From Bathymodiolus brooksi (lineage: Eukaryota; Mollusca; Bivalvia; Mytilida; Modiolidae): a DNA stretch of 64,000 bases. The position numbers and the translations under genes are program-made. The stretch spans positions 21,038,413 to 21,102,412 of the forward strand of contig OY804589.1 in NCBI GenBank assembly GCA_963680875.1, written 5' to 3'. Below the pieces are notes generated by a model. The model was not told the DNA's origin. It did no database searches and was given only the letters and a program-made list of their open reading frames with translations. Each line of letters begins with the position of its first letter. The first letter of the stretch is position 1. Shown here one piece after another: positions 39,150-50,845 of the stretch.

Positions 39150-39538
39150 TACGTCTTTGAAACGATTCAGTCACAACATCGGTATATTGGTATAAAAATC
39201 AACTACTTAAATTCAGGGGCGTTTTTTGTTTAAACTTTATTTAATTTTAGCTGCAAGCTTGCTATAAGAGTTCTTAATTTGTGTTTTATTACTCTTCGTC
39301 ATTTAATGTTTTTTTGTATTTTCATTCATTTGGCTTCAATCCCCACTAATGAGACATAAGTTGCTGAAATCAGCATATGGTGCAATAATTCAGCGTTTGT
39401 ATGTTCCGAAATTACTGGGTCAATGTCATTGTTGGTGCATGAACTATATAGTTGCATGATAGCATCATCAGCCCAGTAACTAGCAATTTTAAGAAATTGT
39501 CATCACATTATATCCTATATGAATTAAAACAATTCATT

Positions 39539-41135
39539 GGATGATTTTGGCCTTATTTTCTTGACATTTTGTGTTTTAATATCCTTAACAATTTGCTACA
39601 TTTTTGATTTGTTGCATTAAAATACAAACTACTTTATATCTTTCCTTTTTATCTATGTAATGTATATAATACGTATTTGAATTTTACATTATCCACGAAA
39701 TGGAGCTACCTTACTCCTATTCGTTGTACGAAACAGGTAGCACAAAGTTATCAATAAACATAAACTACTTTAAATCTCTCAAACTCGTAGCATATGCATC
39801 AGAAGGTTAGCCGTGAAAATTGACTTCTTTACATCTCTCCAGTGAATGGCATAAGCATAAGATTTGCATCCATGGAAATAAACTACCTTACGTCTCTTCA
39901 TTGTATAATATCTATATATATATAGTTTCAGAAGGTTGCCAATGACAATAAACAAGCATATGTCTCGCCAGTGTGAGTTTCACTATTCAGGTAACAAAAT
40001 GTTGTTAGTGAAAACTTAAATCTCTCCAGTGTTTCACATAGGTATCAGAAAGTGAAAATAAGCTACTCAAAATGATGCCGGTGTGTGATTCAGGTAGCAA
40101 AATTGTATTCATGAAAATAAGTTACATTGAATCTGTTCATTGTATCACGTAGGTATCAAAGTGTTTTCCGTGAAAATAAGCTACCTTGCATTACTCATGT
40201 GAGTGATATTGGCATAAAAGTAATATTCATGATAATTAGCTACCTGGCAATCCTTTATGACATACTATAGATATACATCAAGATTTCCCTTAATTCTCGT
40301 CATTGGAAGATTATCTATGAAAATAAGCTGCATTATGTCTCCCTAGTATGTGATATTGGTATGAAAGGGTCATCCATGAAAATATGCTACATGATATTCC
40401 TTCATTACATGGTATAAGTATCGTAATATTTTCTAACTAAATATGCTACCTTGCACCTTTTCATTTTCTGATATAGTCAACAAAGCGATATACATGAAAA
40501 TAAACTATCCTACAACACCCCCTCCCAATATATCATACATCTACCATCAAAATAAGCTGACTTATATCTCACCAGAATGTGATATTAATATAGAACGGTT
40601 ATTCATGAAAATGAACTACCTTACACCTCTCCAAATTGTGATATAAGTATCTAAGTGTTACCCTATCAAATAAGCTACCTTGCATCTTCCAAGCATGTGG
40701 CATTCATAACAGAAGGTTGTCCATGAAAACTAAGCCAAAAGATGTAACATCTATGTCTCTACTCAATATAGTTAGTAAGTGGAAAGTTTTTTTTTATTCA
40801 GGTATACCTTTCCTATTTGAAGATGCAACCATTTCAGTTCATTCTCGATGGATCTTTCTAACTGTTCTTCATCTTATGGATAAATACATACATACATCAT
40901 TTACAAATTTTATGCTGTTTTTATCTGTTTGAATTGAAATTTAATCTGCCCCATATGAGTGCCGAGTGATTTGTGAGATGGTTGATCATAACTTTTATTA
41001 TGCAGAGAATATAGACAGATTTTAAATAAACAGAACAACAGGGACAGTATAGCTCCGTAACCTTGCTTGTGTGTGTATGTGTAAGTGTGTATATTTAAAT
41101 TCTCTAAAGAATCAATAAAACTACACATATACATG
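39539..41135. repeat. 1.6-kb duplicated segment, copy 2 (no insertion)
   Basis: Matches 500-2418 from GGATGATTTTGGCC to ACACATATACATG with few substitutions and small indels. It lacks the foldback element of copy 1. It lies between the ends of genes 1 and 2. Open frames inside (40443, 40717) are repeat-derived. Confidence 0.82.
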
Positions 41136-41920
41136 TAGATTATCACACGAAGAAAAAAACTATCACCGGAGACGAAGTCTCGGGTGATAATTTTTTTCTG
41201 AGTGTGAAAATCTACCATAACACCCGCATCCATGGGCAGTATATTTTTTATTATACTGAATGCGTTATGATTTTTATATTTATTTTGTTTGTTGTTACTA
41301 TATTATTTGTGTGATTTTTTGGGTGTTTTTGCTATTTGTTTTGCGCTATTAAAAAGTCTTATCATAATACATTTAATAAACATCAAGATAAATAATATAA
41401 AAGCAAAAAGTGAAAAACAGTTGAAATTTAATAACAATGATTTTTTAACAGTAAATCTAAACCACTGAAAACATTACACAGACTCATATTTTGTAATAAA
41501 TAGTCTTTGAAAAGTTTGATGCTTCTTGCCACAGAACGCTGCGTATATTTATTGTCCTTGCTACGTATCAAAGATGAAATGTTGTCCTCATTTATGTCGG
41601 CAAATGCCATGTTTTTAAGGCTATCAGGAACTGTCCATTGTCGTCTGGCACAGTAATGGCGGAAATAGTGTGACGAATCGGAAAACCTCGGCCGGAGCGG
41701 GTGTTAATTTTTCCCGATTTGGCAAACTTCGGTCACAACGGGTGTTAATTTCACACTTAATCACAAGTTGCTATGCATGGGTGGGGTTTACATCGAAATT
41801 ATAACATGTTGCTAGGTATGGGTGGAGTATATAGAAATTATTGGAATTTAACGCATGCCGACTGTCCAATAAAAATACTGGATTATTAAAGAAATTTGCA
41901 TAAAGTGTAAAAAAATAAAT
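41136..41920. mobile_element. DNA-element remnant with terminal stem-loop (copy 1)
   Basis: Starts with an inverted repeat (arms 41136-41168 and 41181-41214, loop about 12 bp). Further right are GGCAAACTTCGGTC (about 41720) and AAATTTGCATAAAGTGTAA (about 41890). All three landmarks recur in the same order and orientation at 49050-49950, so the two are copies of one element of about 0.8-0.9 kb. Exact ends are uncertain. Confidence 0.6.
41428..41610 (-). pseudogene. Fragment resembling Crypton-type recombinase N-terminus
   Basis: The frame MAFADINEDNISSLIRS, then KDNKYTQRSVARSIKLFKDY, resembles the N-terminal helical segment of the Crypton-like tyrosine recombinase genes common in molluscs, in which a short acidic stretch precedes an NTKRS-like motif and a YL helix. 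It ends in a stop after 60 codons and no catalytic core is present. It sits inside the stem-loop element. The assignment rests on pattern memory only. Confidence 0.4.
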
Positions 41921-42295
41921 TAGTACTCACCAACTATTGATATCTCGACTGGATGTCAAGACATGCAATAACTAACAATTATATCTCAATATTACGGAAG
42001 TGTATTGGGGCCAAAAATTTTATTTTTTATTTTTTATTTTTCAAAATTTCAACTTTAATCTTGGTAATTCCAACTGTATTAAGTAAAGATTGCACGACAG
42101 TCGCTTGGTAGCCACACGATATGCTTGCATCGACCACATAGCTGATCATGTTCAAAACATTTAGACGTAATAACTGAAGTTCAAAATGGTGACAATTTGA
42201 AACACTTTAATACAAATTATTATTTCTGGTATGTGCAATATAAAATATTTGAACCATTCGACATAAATTTTGCCATTTACAGTATGAATTGCTAT

Positions 42296-42456
42296 GGTTA
42301 GTGTTATTGTGTTTAACGCCACGTTCAACAATGTGTTAGTTATATCTTAGTGATCAGTTTTATAGGTGGAGGAAACCGGATTACCGGAAGAAAACCACCG
42401 ATCTGCTGCAAGTCACTGACAACCTTTATCATATAATGTTGCATGAATTGTACTCT
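42296..42456 (-). mobile_element. Core-bearing SINE (family 1), copy C, truncated
   Basis: Minus-strand copy of the 3' core (GTTTAACGCCACGTTCAACA, GGTGGAGGAAACCGG on the plus strand). The head is missing. Confidence 0.7.
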
Positions 42457-42711
42457 ATTCCATTCAACAAATACATGTAATATAATGTTTACATCAAAAT
42501 ATAAATATAAAATAAAATAATGTTCATTAAAAGGAAAGTATTATGCAATTTTAATTATAAGTATATATTTCAAACACAAAACAATACATCTATATTGTTT
42601 CTATAATAAAATAACTTTTATTAACAATATACACGAACATATTACAATTATAAGTCTATATTGTATTAAAAAGAATGGGAAAATATTTAAATACTAAATA
42701 AGCATAGAATA

Positions 42712-42842
42712 CCAAAGGGGAAATCAAAAATGGACATTCCATAGAAACTGAAAACATAGAGTACATAAGACGAAGACAAACAAAGCTAAAACAGAACACA
42801 GTATGTGTAGGACACCATTATACGCAAACAAGCACAAATAAC
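42712..42842 (-). repeat. Mussel-type dispersed repeat (family 4)
   Basis: ACCAAAGGGGAAATC...AATGGACATTCC...AAGACGAAGACAAACAAAG resembles, in inverse orientation, the sequences at 48375, 51535 and 59695. It is probably a fragment of a common dispersed element. Confidence 0.5.
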
Positions 42843-42900
42843 GTAAACAATTAGGTAAAATAGCAATATATTATCATTATAGATTAGACAAATTAACTAT

Positions 42901-43060
42901 AGGGTTAAGGTTATGGTGCTTAGCGCCACTTTCAATAATATTTCAGCTATATCGTGGCGGTCAGTTTTATTGGTAGAGGAAACCGAGTACCCAGAGAAAA
43001 CCATCGACCTGCCACAAGGCACTGACAAGCATTATCACATAATGTTGTATCGAGTACTCC
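42901..43060 (-). mobile_element. Core-bearing SINE (family 1), copy D, truncated
   Basis: 3' core copy (AGCGCCACTTTCAATAATAT, GGCGGTCAGTTTTATTGGTA on the plus strand). It ends near ATGTTGTATCGAGTAC without the tRNA-like head. Confidence 0.72.
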
Positions 43061-43339
43061 AATTTAGCTAATGCCCTGTAATTTGTCATTTCTGTTATGA
43101 AGCTAATACTAAAAATATGGAAAAAAATCAAGAAAAAACACTAAATGTTATATATAATGGAAACCACTCCACATATGAGGAACTTTTGGCTATTTCAAAT
43201 CACCTTCTTTAAAAATTAGACGCATCAGTACAATAGCTATTCAATCATTTAAATTATAAATAAGGAAATACCTCAATATATACATTATCTCGTAGTTTTG
43301 AATAAAAATAAATATGATTTTAGTTACAGCAATACAGCA

Positions 43340-43865
43340 CATACACCAACAGTCAAGACTACTCGGTATGGATTTAACTCTTTTCGATAATATGCTTTAG
43401 AAACTTGGAATGAGCTGTCAGACCACTTGAGAAAAGAAGCATCTTTCAACCAATTTAAGGGTTTAATAAACTCTTGAATGGCAGCTCATGTCACTGCAGC
43501 TTCTATGCATGATTTTTTAATATATTTTCATTCTTTTTGCTTTGTCTTTTAAAATTGTAGATAGATACATGTTCTTTTAAAATTTATAATTTAAAAATTT
43601 TGCTAGTTTCTATGTGTCTTATTTATAACCATACTTTCTGTTTACTCACATCAATATATGTGCTTTTAAATTATGCGAGTGCTAGGCCTATTATGTGTTT
43701 TATTGCTTTGATATTGCTTTGCTTGGTTTTAAATTTCATGTATGGAAATTTAAATTTGACAGTGCTTTTTAAATATATTGTGTACATGTTTTATTTATTG
43801 TTTCTTTCTTTTCGACTCTAAATATATTTTATTGCATTGTATTGTATTATTGCATTGTAAATTTG
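43340..43865 (+). mobile_element. 3' end of a second, CR1/L2-like LINE
   Basis: The frame YGFNSFRYYALETWNELSDH, then LRKEASFNQFKGLIN, is the C-terminal signature of CR1/L2-like LINE polyproteins. About 400 bp of T-rich 3' UTR follow, ending in ATTGCATTGTATTGTATT-type tail repeats at about 43860. Only the 3' end is present, consistent with 5' truncation. Confidence 0.6.
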
Positions 43866-44017
43866 TTAGCTTAGTAAATCTATTCTGCCCATAACAAGTC
43901 AAGAAAATAAGCAGTCATGTATTGTTGTGTTAGAGGTATCGATTTTGCATCTTTCTACCATTTTTTTCCATTGGATTTAGAAAGTGTGGTATTGATTTTC
44001 ATTTCATTGTTGCATTT

Positions 44018-44053
44018 CTACCGTTGAAAGTGGCGTTAAACCCCATAGCCCCC
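44018..44053 (+). mobile_element. SINE family 1 tail fragment
   Basis: CCGTTGAAAGTGGCGTTAAACCCCATA matches only the last ~30 bp of the SINE 3' core. Confidence 0.5.
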
Positions 44054-44865
44054 TGAATTTCTAATTATTTCTCCATATCTTAAAGAACACATTACTAAGA
44101 GATTACAATTATGACAATAATATTATGTTAAATACATCCTCTGAATTTCTAGTTGAGGTGATTATTATTATACGGGTAATCAGAGTATTGGCCACCGAAA
44201 TTTCTACAAACGATATATGAAGTTTCTGTTGAATGGAATATAATTTTTAGAAAAATAACAAAAGAAACCACTCTGGACTACTGATTCTAAATTTAACTAA
44301 GCACATTTAATATATATATATATTTTTTAGAAAAATAATAAAAGAAACCATTTTCGATTCTTTGTAATACGAATTGTTTTTAATTGGTGTTACATTTTTT
44401 TACAATTAATTTGATCATATTATACTTCACTAAGAAAACAGCTAAATAAACACATTTTTGATTATTTGTAAATCATTGAATTTCACCGGTTTTATCATTG
44501 CCAATTAGCAATTTTATAATTACATTATTTGTCATAGGGGATAAGTAGCCTTATTAATCAATACGCCGCAAGTGTTACATGCATACAAAAAAGCATATCT
44601 ATATATACATGCAAAATATTTGTTTTCGAACAAAAGGAATTGTTTAAAGTACTTTATGCAGTAAGGAGGTTCACTTTTCGCAACTGACCAATTCTGTATG
44701 ATAAAATAATCACTAGACTGTGTATGATTTCCAGAAGATAAAAGCAACTATCGACTGGAAGGGAGTTTCCATTTTGTAAAAAGAGTGCAATCGTCTCCAG
44801 AAAAAGTGAGCAAGTAAAGTCTATCATTTATCTGTTATTTCATAACATATATCGTTGGTACTGAG
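44054..44865. other. Downstream region of gene 1
   Basis: Sequence 3' (minus sense) of the phosphatase stop codon, presumably 3' UTR and intergenic. I found no AATAAA on the minus strand between 44865 and 44400, so the polyadenylation site is not placed. A duplicated phrase TTTTTAGAAAAATAA occurs near 44247 and 44325. Confidence 0.35.
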
Positions 44866-44937
44866 TTAGAAGTTGGCATACACATTTGTAGATTCTATGT
44901 AGATATTCAAAGCTTCATAACAAAGGCGATATTCTTC
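44866..44937 (-). CDS. RPTP exon 16: C-terminal exon with stop
   Basis: Acceptor TTTTTACCACAG, then EEYRLCYEALNIYIESTNVY and ANF with stop TAA at 44868-44866. It completes the last helix of D2 (Y-x-x-C-Y-x-A-L-x-x-Y) and leaves a very short tail. Enters in phase 0, matching exon 15. Confidence 0.9.
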   Translation of the reverse strand, partial: EEYRLCYEALNIYIESTNVYANF

Positions 44938-45039
44938 CTGTGGTAAAAACAAACATAGTTTTAAATTTAAAAAGTTTAGCCAATGTAGCAAATTTCCATT
45001 GTATCAAAATATTCAATAACATATGTTTGACAGAAACCA

Positions 45040-45420
45040 TAAATATTCTTGCACCACTTGTGCCATCCGTCGTGTTACTCTTGTATAAGATCGAACGATG
45101 AACCATGTCAACGGACAGGAATTTTCCAACATTCAGAATAGAAACGTATATATCAAGTTTAGTGTGCACGACGCGTGTCTGGATACATCTTTGGTCATAT
45201 GTGACAGAGAGGATTCTTAAAGGTGAAAAGGTAAAATATATTCAGGTTGGAACCCGCCACATTTTTGTGTCTGTCTCAAACCAGGACCTGGAAGAGGTGG
45301 ATTTTCTTGTGTTCATTGATTTAAGGTGAAAGGTGGTTGTTTGTTTTGTTTCTATTGGCTGAATTGTGGACCATCGTTATTTCAACGTTATTTCTATAAA
45401 ATGGCTAAGAATGAAAGAAT
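45040..45420 (-). repeat. Mussel-type dispersed repeat fragments
   Basis: Includes the element-head motif AAACGTATATATCAAGTTTA (about 45143) followed by GTGTGCACGACGCGTGTCT, and GCACCACTTGTGCCATCCGT (about 45052), similar to CTAGTGGCACCCGCCG near 52135. Intergenic/intronic side of exon 15. Confidence 0.45.
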
Positions 45421-45600
45421 AGACAAAGACACAGATCGTAGGCAATTCCTTATTTTCAATTTCTTCAAATTAGTACAAAATCGTATACAAGAATGGCGTA
45501 TTTAAATTAACTGGATACCAAAAATGATAAGAGAACTATCATTAGTGTAATAGCAAATCATAGCACCATGTTAAATATAGATTCATACGTTTGTACTTAC

Positions 45601-45736
45601 AAAGTCTGCAAAAAACTCAGGACGTCTTAACTGCAGAAGCCGTACAAGCTGGAAGATATCTGCTGTCTCGTCGATCTTCATACTGGATACTGCATTGGTA
45701 AATGTACAGAACAACCCACAATTCTTTGCACCATTA
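45601..45736 (-). CDS. RPTP exon 15: D2 pseudo-P-loop and helices
   Basis: 136 nt, enters phase 2, leaves phase 0 (donor GTAAGT). It encodes NGAKNCGLFCTFTNAVSSMK, then ADIFQLVRLLQLRRPEFFAD. The region equivalent to the P-loop, completed with exon 14, reads VVSSNGAKNCG in place of HCxxGxxRTG, so the catalytic Cys is Ser and the Arg is absent. The D-x-F-x-x-V...LR..RP helix is typical of RPTP D2. Confidence 0.92.
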
Positions 45737-46580
45737 CTGATGAAGGCATAAGCAAACTTGTTAATATGAATCTAATGGAGACAGTATAATTGTAGATTTC
45801 CATATAATACTAGAGCTATATCATTTTCCTACCGTGGTATGTGTCAGGGTTGGATTCTAGTAATTCACGTGTGATGTCAAGCCAATCAGAGTAGCGATTT
45901 TGCATGCTTTTTATATGCTGGTTTGGGGCCAAAACTCATGAGTTGTGAGAGTCGTTACCATAGAATTCTGGGGAAAATTAGAGGGGTACAAAAGAAAAAC
46001 AACAAATGATCGGACAACTCCAACACCTATAAAAACCGTCTGTAGGATCTGGTGCTCGAAATGGTAAACTGGAACCTCCTCATAACTTGAAGCTGATACG
46101 ATACCGTAGATAAAGCGCTATTTTGACTTGGGTTTTATTATGTCAGTCACCGGTAACGTGTAATTGAGGTACGAAAATCCAGTTGTTGCTATGCAATTGA
46201 TATCAATGATCATATCACCTTATTCCTAGATTTTCGTAATAACTACAACAGTGGACGTTTCATTCGCGAATATCACTTTTCATGCCTATTTCAAATGGTT
46301 TCCTTTCACATGACAATATAATACTCCATTACGTGATTATGTTAAGAATCTGATTTATGATGTCATGACGAATTTTTGTTGTATACTAATGCCCAGAAAC
46401 AAGACTAAAATGTACATTAGAATCAAACGTTGGACTTTTCTGTGTATTGATGTGTTTATATACATGTAATCTATTCGTCAAATGTTCATACAAAATTCGA
46501 TTCTCGTGTGTATGGATCACTAAATATACTGCTACTTGTCGATATTCTGTAAAGTAGAGGCATTATGTGTATCTACCTAC

Positions 46581-46717
46581 CTGCTGACAACAGTAACTGG
46601 ATCAGGAGACATACTGATTCTTGTAGATATTAAATCTACCAGTCTACACAAAACTTTAGGATCTGGCATGTTTTCACATACAGTTTGGTATATAGCTATT
46701 TCTTTTGGTTTATCGTC
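46581..46717 (-). CDS. RPTP exon 14: D2, degenerate WPD region
   Basis: 137 nt, phase 0 in, phase 2 out (donor GTAGGT). It encodes DDKPKEIAIYQTVCENMPDP, then KVLCRLVDLI, ending VTVVS. The WPD-loop position carries no W-P-D (NMPDP instead), and the P-loop strand reads VVS where active domains have VHC. The tandem GTAGGTAGAT at the donor gives two possible GT sites 4 nt apart. Confidence 0.9.
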
Positions 46718-47265
46718 CTGAAATGTATTTCAAAGAAAAGAAATATTTCAGCAAATGTCAAATGATAAAATTTGAATCATGTCTTTTGATTCCAATGAAA
46801 TTAGTGTATTTCCTTATGATATCACCATTGCAACACAAATATGATTATCCTCCAGTAAACTGATAATTACAATATAAGTTATGGTATCTCCCAATGCATT
46901 GATTATTACATCATAAAATTAGGGTATCTCCTAATGAAACGAGGATTAAAACATATGATGTAGATTTTGCAAACTGAGTGTCTGAGATAAAGAAAAAAAC
47001 ACAGAATTCATTGATTGCTAGCAAATCATCATTCTACTTTAAACATTCGTTGAATGATAGGAGACGACTGTCATTAAATCAACATTTTCTGCTGTCCGAG
47101 AGAATTTCACGTGATTGTTATTGTCGTCATCTACAAACACCATCCACACATTATTTTATAAAAATAAAACACGAAATGGTTCATTTGTTATTAAATATAT
47201 TTCATAAAAATCCTTAGAAATATATCCTTTTTATATTTCATAGAATTTTATACTTTATATTTCAC

Positions 47266-47388
47266 CTTCTTTGACATAATCAGTGTTGCCTCTGTAATAT
47301 CCAGTTCTCCTTGGTCTCGTTTTGTAATTTTCATGGTAAATTGACCACAAGTAAAGGAATCTGTCGTTGCTGTATAAACCAGATCAGC
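47266..47388 (-). CDS. RPTP exon 13: D2 central sheet
   Basis: 123 nt, phase 0-0, acceptor CTTGCAAG, donor GTGAAA. Encodes ADLVYTATTDSFTCGQFTMK and TKRDQGELDITEATL. It aligns in order with the D2 strand region that follows the L-x-N-x-x-E turn. The usual YWP of D1 (exon 6) is replaced by VYT. Confidence 0.85.
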
Positions 47389-47519
47389 CTTGCAAGATTA
47401 AAGTATACATACATATATACATATATATCAATATAAAGCGAAGCCTACTAAATACGTTTATCATGTAGCATAACAAAATTCATATTTCGATACAATCAAA
47501 GTATAAACTCGATCTTTAG

Positions 47520-47930
47520 TTTTATGTGTATGTTTTGGAGATCGTTGTTTGTCGTTTTGCCTCTTTTTCTTTTGTCCATTGTGTTGTCTGTTCTTCGATT
47601 TACGGATTCTGATTACACCTTTGGAATCTTCAAACTCTTCTCAATGCTTCTTAATGTATCAATTAATTTACATGAATAAAATATAATTAGTAAATTTTGT
47701 GGGGTACGCTTGGTCTTTTTCTTTTGGCCAATGTATTGTATGTACCTCCTCGACTTGCGGCTTCGATTTACGTTTTTGGTATCTTCAAATGTTTCTGGAT
47801 ATTGGCAAAATGTTTCAAAAGCATAGTATGTTTGTTGGATTTACATCTACCTATGCAATCACTGACAATTATCCGTAAAGTAGAGAAAGTTAAGTTCCTT
47901 CAGATGGCGAAGTGTACTCGATAAAAACTG
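47520..47930 (+). repeat. Mussel-type dispersed repeat fragments
   Basis: Two related stretches (47520-47640 and 47700-47830) share TTTTGTCCATTGTGTTGTCT / TTTTGGCCAATGTATTGTAT, a CGATTTACG and a CCTTTGGAATCTTCAAA-type phrase. They look like two copies of one dispersed sequence, also present inverted near 51930 and 53460. Confidence 0.5.
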
Positions 47931-48128
47931 TGTGAGTTACATTCGAAAAGTAGGTAGTTTTCTCACTGTGCTTAGCCAATGAAACTGAGCGCAATCATAT
48001 ACTGAAATATTGGCTAATTGTTTATAAACCAATCCCTATATTATCAAAACATTCTGTTCAAAAATCGGAAATCTTCACAAAAATTTCAGTGTACATGTTT
48101 GTTATTTTAATTTCATGTTATTGTGTAC

Positions 48129-48257
48129 CTCTTTTTGATCATTCAGGATTAAGACAATCGTTGAAGAGCTGTGATCTCTAATCATGGTCCATAAATCCAC
48201 TTTAGTATCAGGCAGTGGTAACTGTGTTGCAAGATATCCCACAAATTTTGTGTATGA
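48129..48257 (-). CDS. RPTP exon 12: D2 N-terminal half
   Basis: 129 nt, phase 0-0, acceptor TATTTCAG, donor GTACAC. Encodes SYTKFVGYLATQLPLPDTKV, then DLWTMIRDHSSSTIVLILND. It matches the conserved 'I-x-T-Q-x-P-L-x-x-T...D-x-W-x-M-I/V' block and the I-V-x-L-x-x strand of phosphatase domains. Confidence 0.93.
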
Positions 48258-48374
48258 CTGAAATAGTTTGAATAATTATAACATTAAATAAACTCCAGAT
48301 AAATTGTATTCTAGCTATCCAACTGACAGAATAATATCGATGTTCGGTTCTTCGTTACCTCCAGTTGTTTGTAG

Positions 48375-48545
48375 GAGGGTTCATGTCTTATTTGTGTTAT
48401 TTATGTTCGTTTGTTTGTGTATCGTGGTGTCCAACACACATTGTGTCCTGTTTTGTTTTCTTTGTTTTTTTTGATCTTCGTCTGGTTGCCAGTTTCTCTG
48501 AAATGTTCATTTTTGATTAATTACCCCTTCGATATTCTCTAAAAA
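48375..48545 (+). repeat. Mussel-type dispersed repeat (family 4)
   Basis: TATCGTGGTGTCCAACACAC ... GTTGCCAGTTTCTCTG ... ATTACCCCTTCGATATTCTCT. Collinear with 51535-51785 and inverted relative to 59695-59960. Lies in the intron between exons 11 and 12. Confidence 0.6.
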
Positions 48546-49049
48546 AAAGGGTAATAACAAATTACCGAAATCCGAACATCATATGATGAAAATGTTCAAC
48601 TGATTTTAAAGAGTTATCTCTCTGTAGTGTATGGTACTCCCTTAATAAATAATCAAGAAAAATTCACGGGGTTCTTATCAATATATGTGAAACATATGAA
48701 AACAATAATTTGCTAATTTAAACTGCAAAACCGTCATACCAATAATGCGCGGAACCCATTAAAATACCAGTGGTTCAATATTCAAAGGAAACGGTGAAAG
48801 AGAAAATCTCTAATACCGAACTTGATATTCATTCTTTCAAAAAGTTCCACCATTTATCAAAATTATCGCGACTAAGTTACACAATCATCTCCTTTACAGT
48901 ACAAAATATAGCTGGAATGAATATATTTATGCTAAAACTTTTCAAAGCTATTCTCAGTTTGTTCTCATTCATCTCTCAGTATCACCAGAAACATGAACAC
49001 AAAACGTTGAAAGTCTTAAAATGATGTTATAAACATGCAGCCTTTAGTT

Positions 49050-49950
49050 GAGGGTGTTATGGTAGATTACCACACGAAGAAAAAAATATCACCCGAGATA
49101 AATCGAGGGTAATGTTTGTTTTCTGAGTGTGGTAAACTACACAACACCCTCAAAATGTTTTTTTTTATTGTACGCATGCCTATTTTCATTCCTAAACAAA
49201 TAATATCGGTATATCATTAATAAATACAAGTATATTTCAGCATTTTAATAATCGGTAAAACTAGGTCGGAACAGCACGGGCGTAGCTTGGGGTCAAATAT
49301 TACAGAGCTAGGGGGTCTCTCCCTTCCCTCCAGAAACACCTCCCCCAGAAACCACCGTCATTTTAAGCAAGGAAAACACCTTTTTCTTCTTTTTAAAACA
49401 AGAAGTCATGGCCTATTTGAATAAAATTTGCATTGTATTGATTCCATTACCACTGAAACGAAGTATCTAAAAGGAGTGCCGAGTTATTCAATGCAACATT
49501 AAAAGATAATGATAAACCATTTTGGTAGTCTCATGTTTATTGAATATATTTTTCTTCACAAGTTAAAACTACCCCTGTGCCAATTCCTATCTTTTTAACA
49601 GGATTCATTGATTACTGGTCAACCACAGCCTTACATTGTTATACTTATTAAGTAATAAATATGTTATTAGAGCAATTTACATTATTTTTTTATTTATTTA
49701 TGCAGTTATTTTTTTTACCGAGGCAGTTGCCTCGGTTGCCTTAATGGAAGCTACGCCACTGAACAGGTGGTATATTTCGGTGTTCGGCAAACTTCGGTCT
49801 GAGAAGGTGGTATTGTCGTTGCTATGCGTACAATGCCTCCCGTTACTAAGAAAGGCGGTGCTTACTAAAACTATTGAAATATACCACATGGCTCTAACCA
49901 ATGAATTTAATGGATTAGCAAAAGTAATTTGCATAAAGTATAATGAATGG
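49050..49950. mobile_element. DNA-element remnant with terminal stem-loop (copy 2)
   Basis: Starts with inverted-repeat arms 49050-49097 and 49104-49151 (GAGGGTGTTATGGTAGATTA against its complement). It later contains GGCAAACTTCGGTC (about 49786) and GTAATTTGCATAAAGTATAA (about 49924). Same landmarks and order as 41136-41920. The plus-strand open frame at 49636-50043 overlaps it and shows no known domain. Confidence 0.58.
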
Positions 49951-50041
49951 AAATATCTTTTCAACAATGATGATGAAGCCCGCTTTGTACTAGAACAACA
50001 TGCTGCGTTGAGATTTTATAGTGCTAGATCACCGAAACAAT

Positions 50042-50250
50042 AGTCCATTGGTAGACATGTCGCTTCACTCGGACAAATTATTCTGATTCCGAGCCAACCC
50101 GTCTTTGCTCCTTAATACCAGGTGTTTGAAGCAACAAATACCATTTTTATAGTTTTTGGTCATACCCGACCAGGACTCGAACTCATGACCTACAACACAC
50201 GATTCAAGAACACGAGGCAATCATGCTGACCATTACACCACTGGTGTGGT
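50042..50250 (-). mobile_element. tRNA-derived SINE (family 2), inverted
   Basis: On the minus strand: GGTGTAATGGTCAGCATG (A-box-like) and GAGTTCGAGTCCTGG (B-box-like), then AAGGAGCAAAGACGGGTTGG and CGACATGTCTACC. These match the head and middle of 5353-5693. The 3' tail is missing. Confidence 0.7.
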
Positions 50251-50364
50251 CTACTTTAAGTCATATATTTAATCAAGATTCAAGAACAAACATAGCATTG
50301 ATGAATATACTAAATAAATGAAAATATACAATATATAAAACTGATATAGAAATAGTTTACATAC

Positions 50365-50438
50365 AGGAACCTGAACTGCATTAATAAAGTTTGATCTTCC
50401 TTTCTCAAGCGTTGTAAGGTACAACCTTGTACTGTCCG
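50365..50438 (-). CDS. RPTP exon 11: start of D2
   Basis: 74 nt, phase 1 in, 0 out, acceptor TTTCTTTACAG, donor GTATGT. Joined to exon 10 it reads TDSTRLYLTTLEKGRSNFIN and AVQVP, matching the D-x-x-R-x-x-L...(N/D)-(Y/F)-I-N-A core of phosphatase domains. Confidence 0.92.
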
Positions 50439-50603
50439 CTGTAAAGAAAAGTTGGCAATACGAAAACGTAAATCGATGTGATTGTTATTTTTGCGAAGGT
50501 GTCCACTTAAATTAATCAGCGTGTAATCAACCTGCGAAACATGTCGAAAAACCATACAGTTGTGTACTGGACTGTCTTTTTGCTATGCATATTTATATTA
50601 TCC

Positions 50604-50845
50604 GTGGTGGTCGTGACCGCATGGTAGTTGGATTTACAACTACCTATGCAATCAGTGAATATCACTACTAACGTTGTAATTTCGAATACCACTAAGACGA
50701 TACAACATCATGTAATAAAATTTGTCAGCGACTTACGGCGGGTCGGTGGTTTTCTTTGGGTACTCCGGTTTCCTCCAACAATAAAACTGACCGCCACGAT
50801 ATAACTGAAATATTGTTGAAAGTGTCGTTAAACACCATAACCCGA
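50604..50845 (+). mobile_element. Core-bearing SINE (family 1), copy E
   Basis: Full-length: head GGTGGTCGTGACCGCATGGT, GTTGGATTTACAACTACC, a central GGTCGGTGGTTTTC, and a 3' core CGATATAACTGAAATATTGT ending TTAAACACCATAACCC. Lies between exons 10 and 11. Confidence 0.82.

Noticed and set aside
43600..43821. 73-codon hydrophobic plus-strand frame
   Set aside because: Falls in the T-rich 3' UTR of the LINE remnant; hydrophobicity follows from base composition.
49636..50043. 135-codon plus-strand frame
   Set aside because: Overlaps the stem-loop element and a SINE border, with no domain or splice context. Probably chance.
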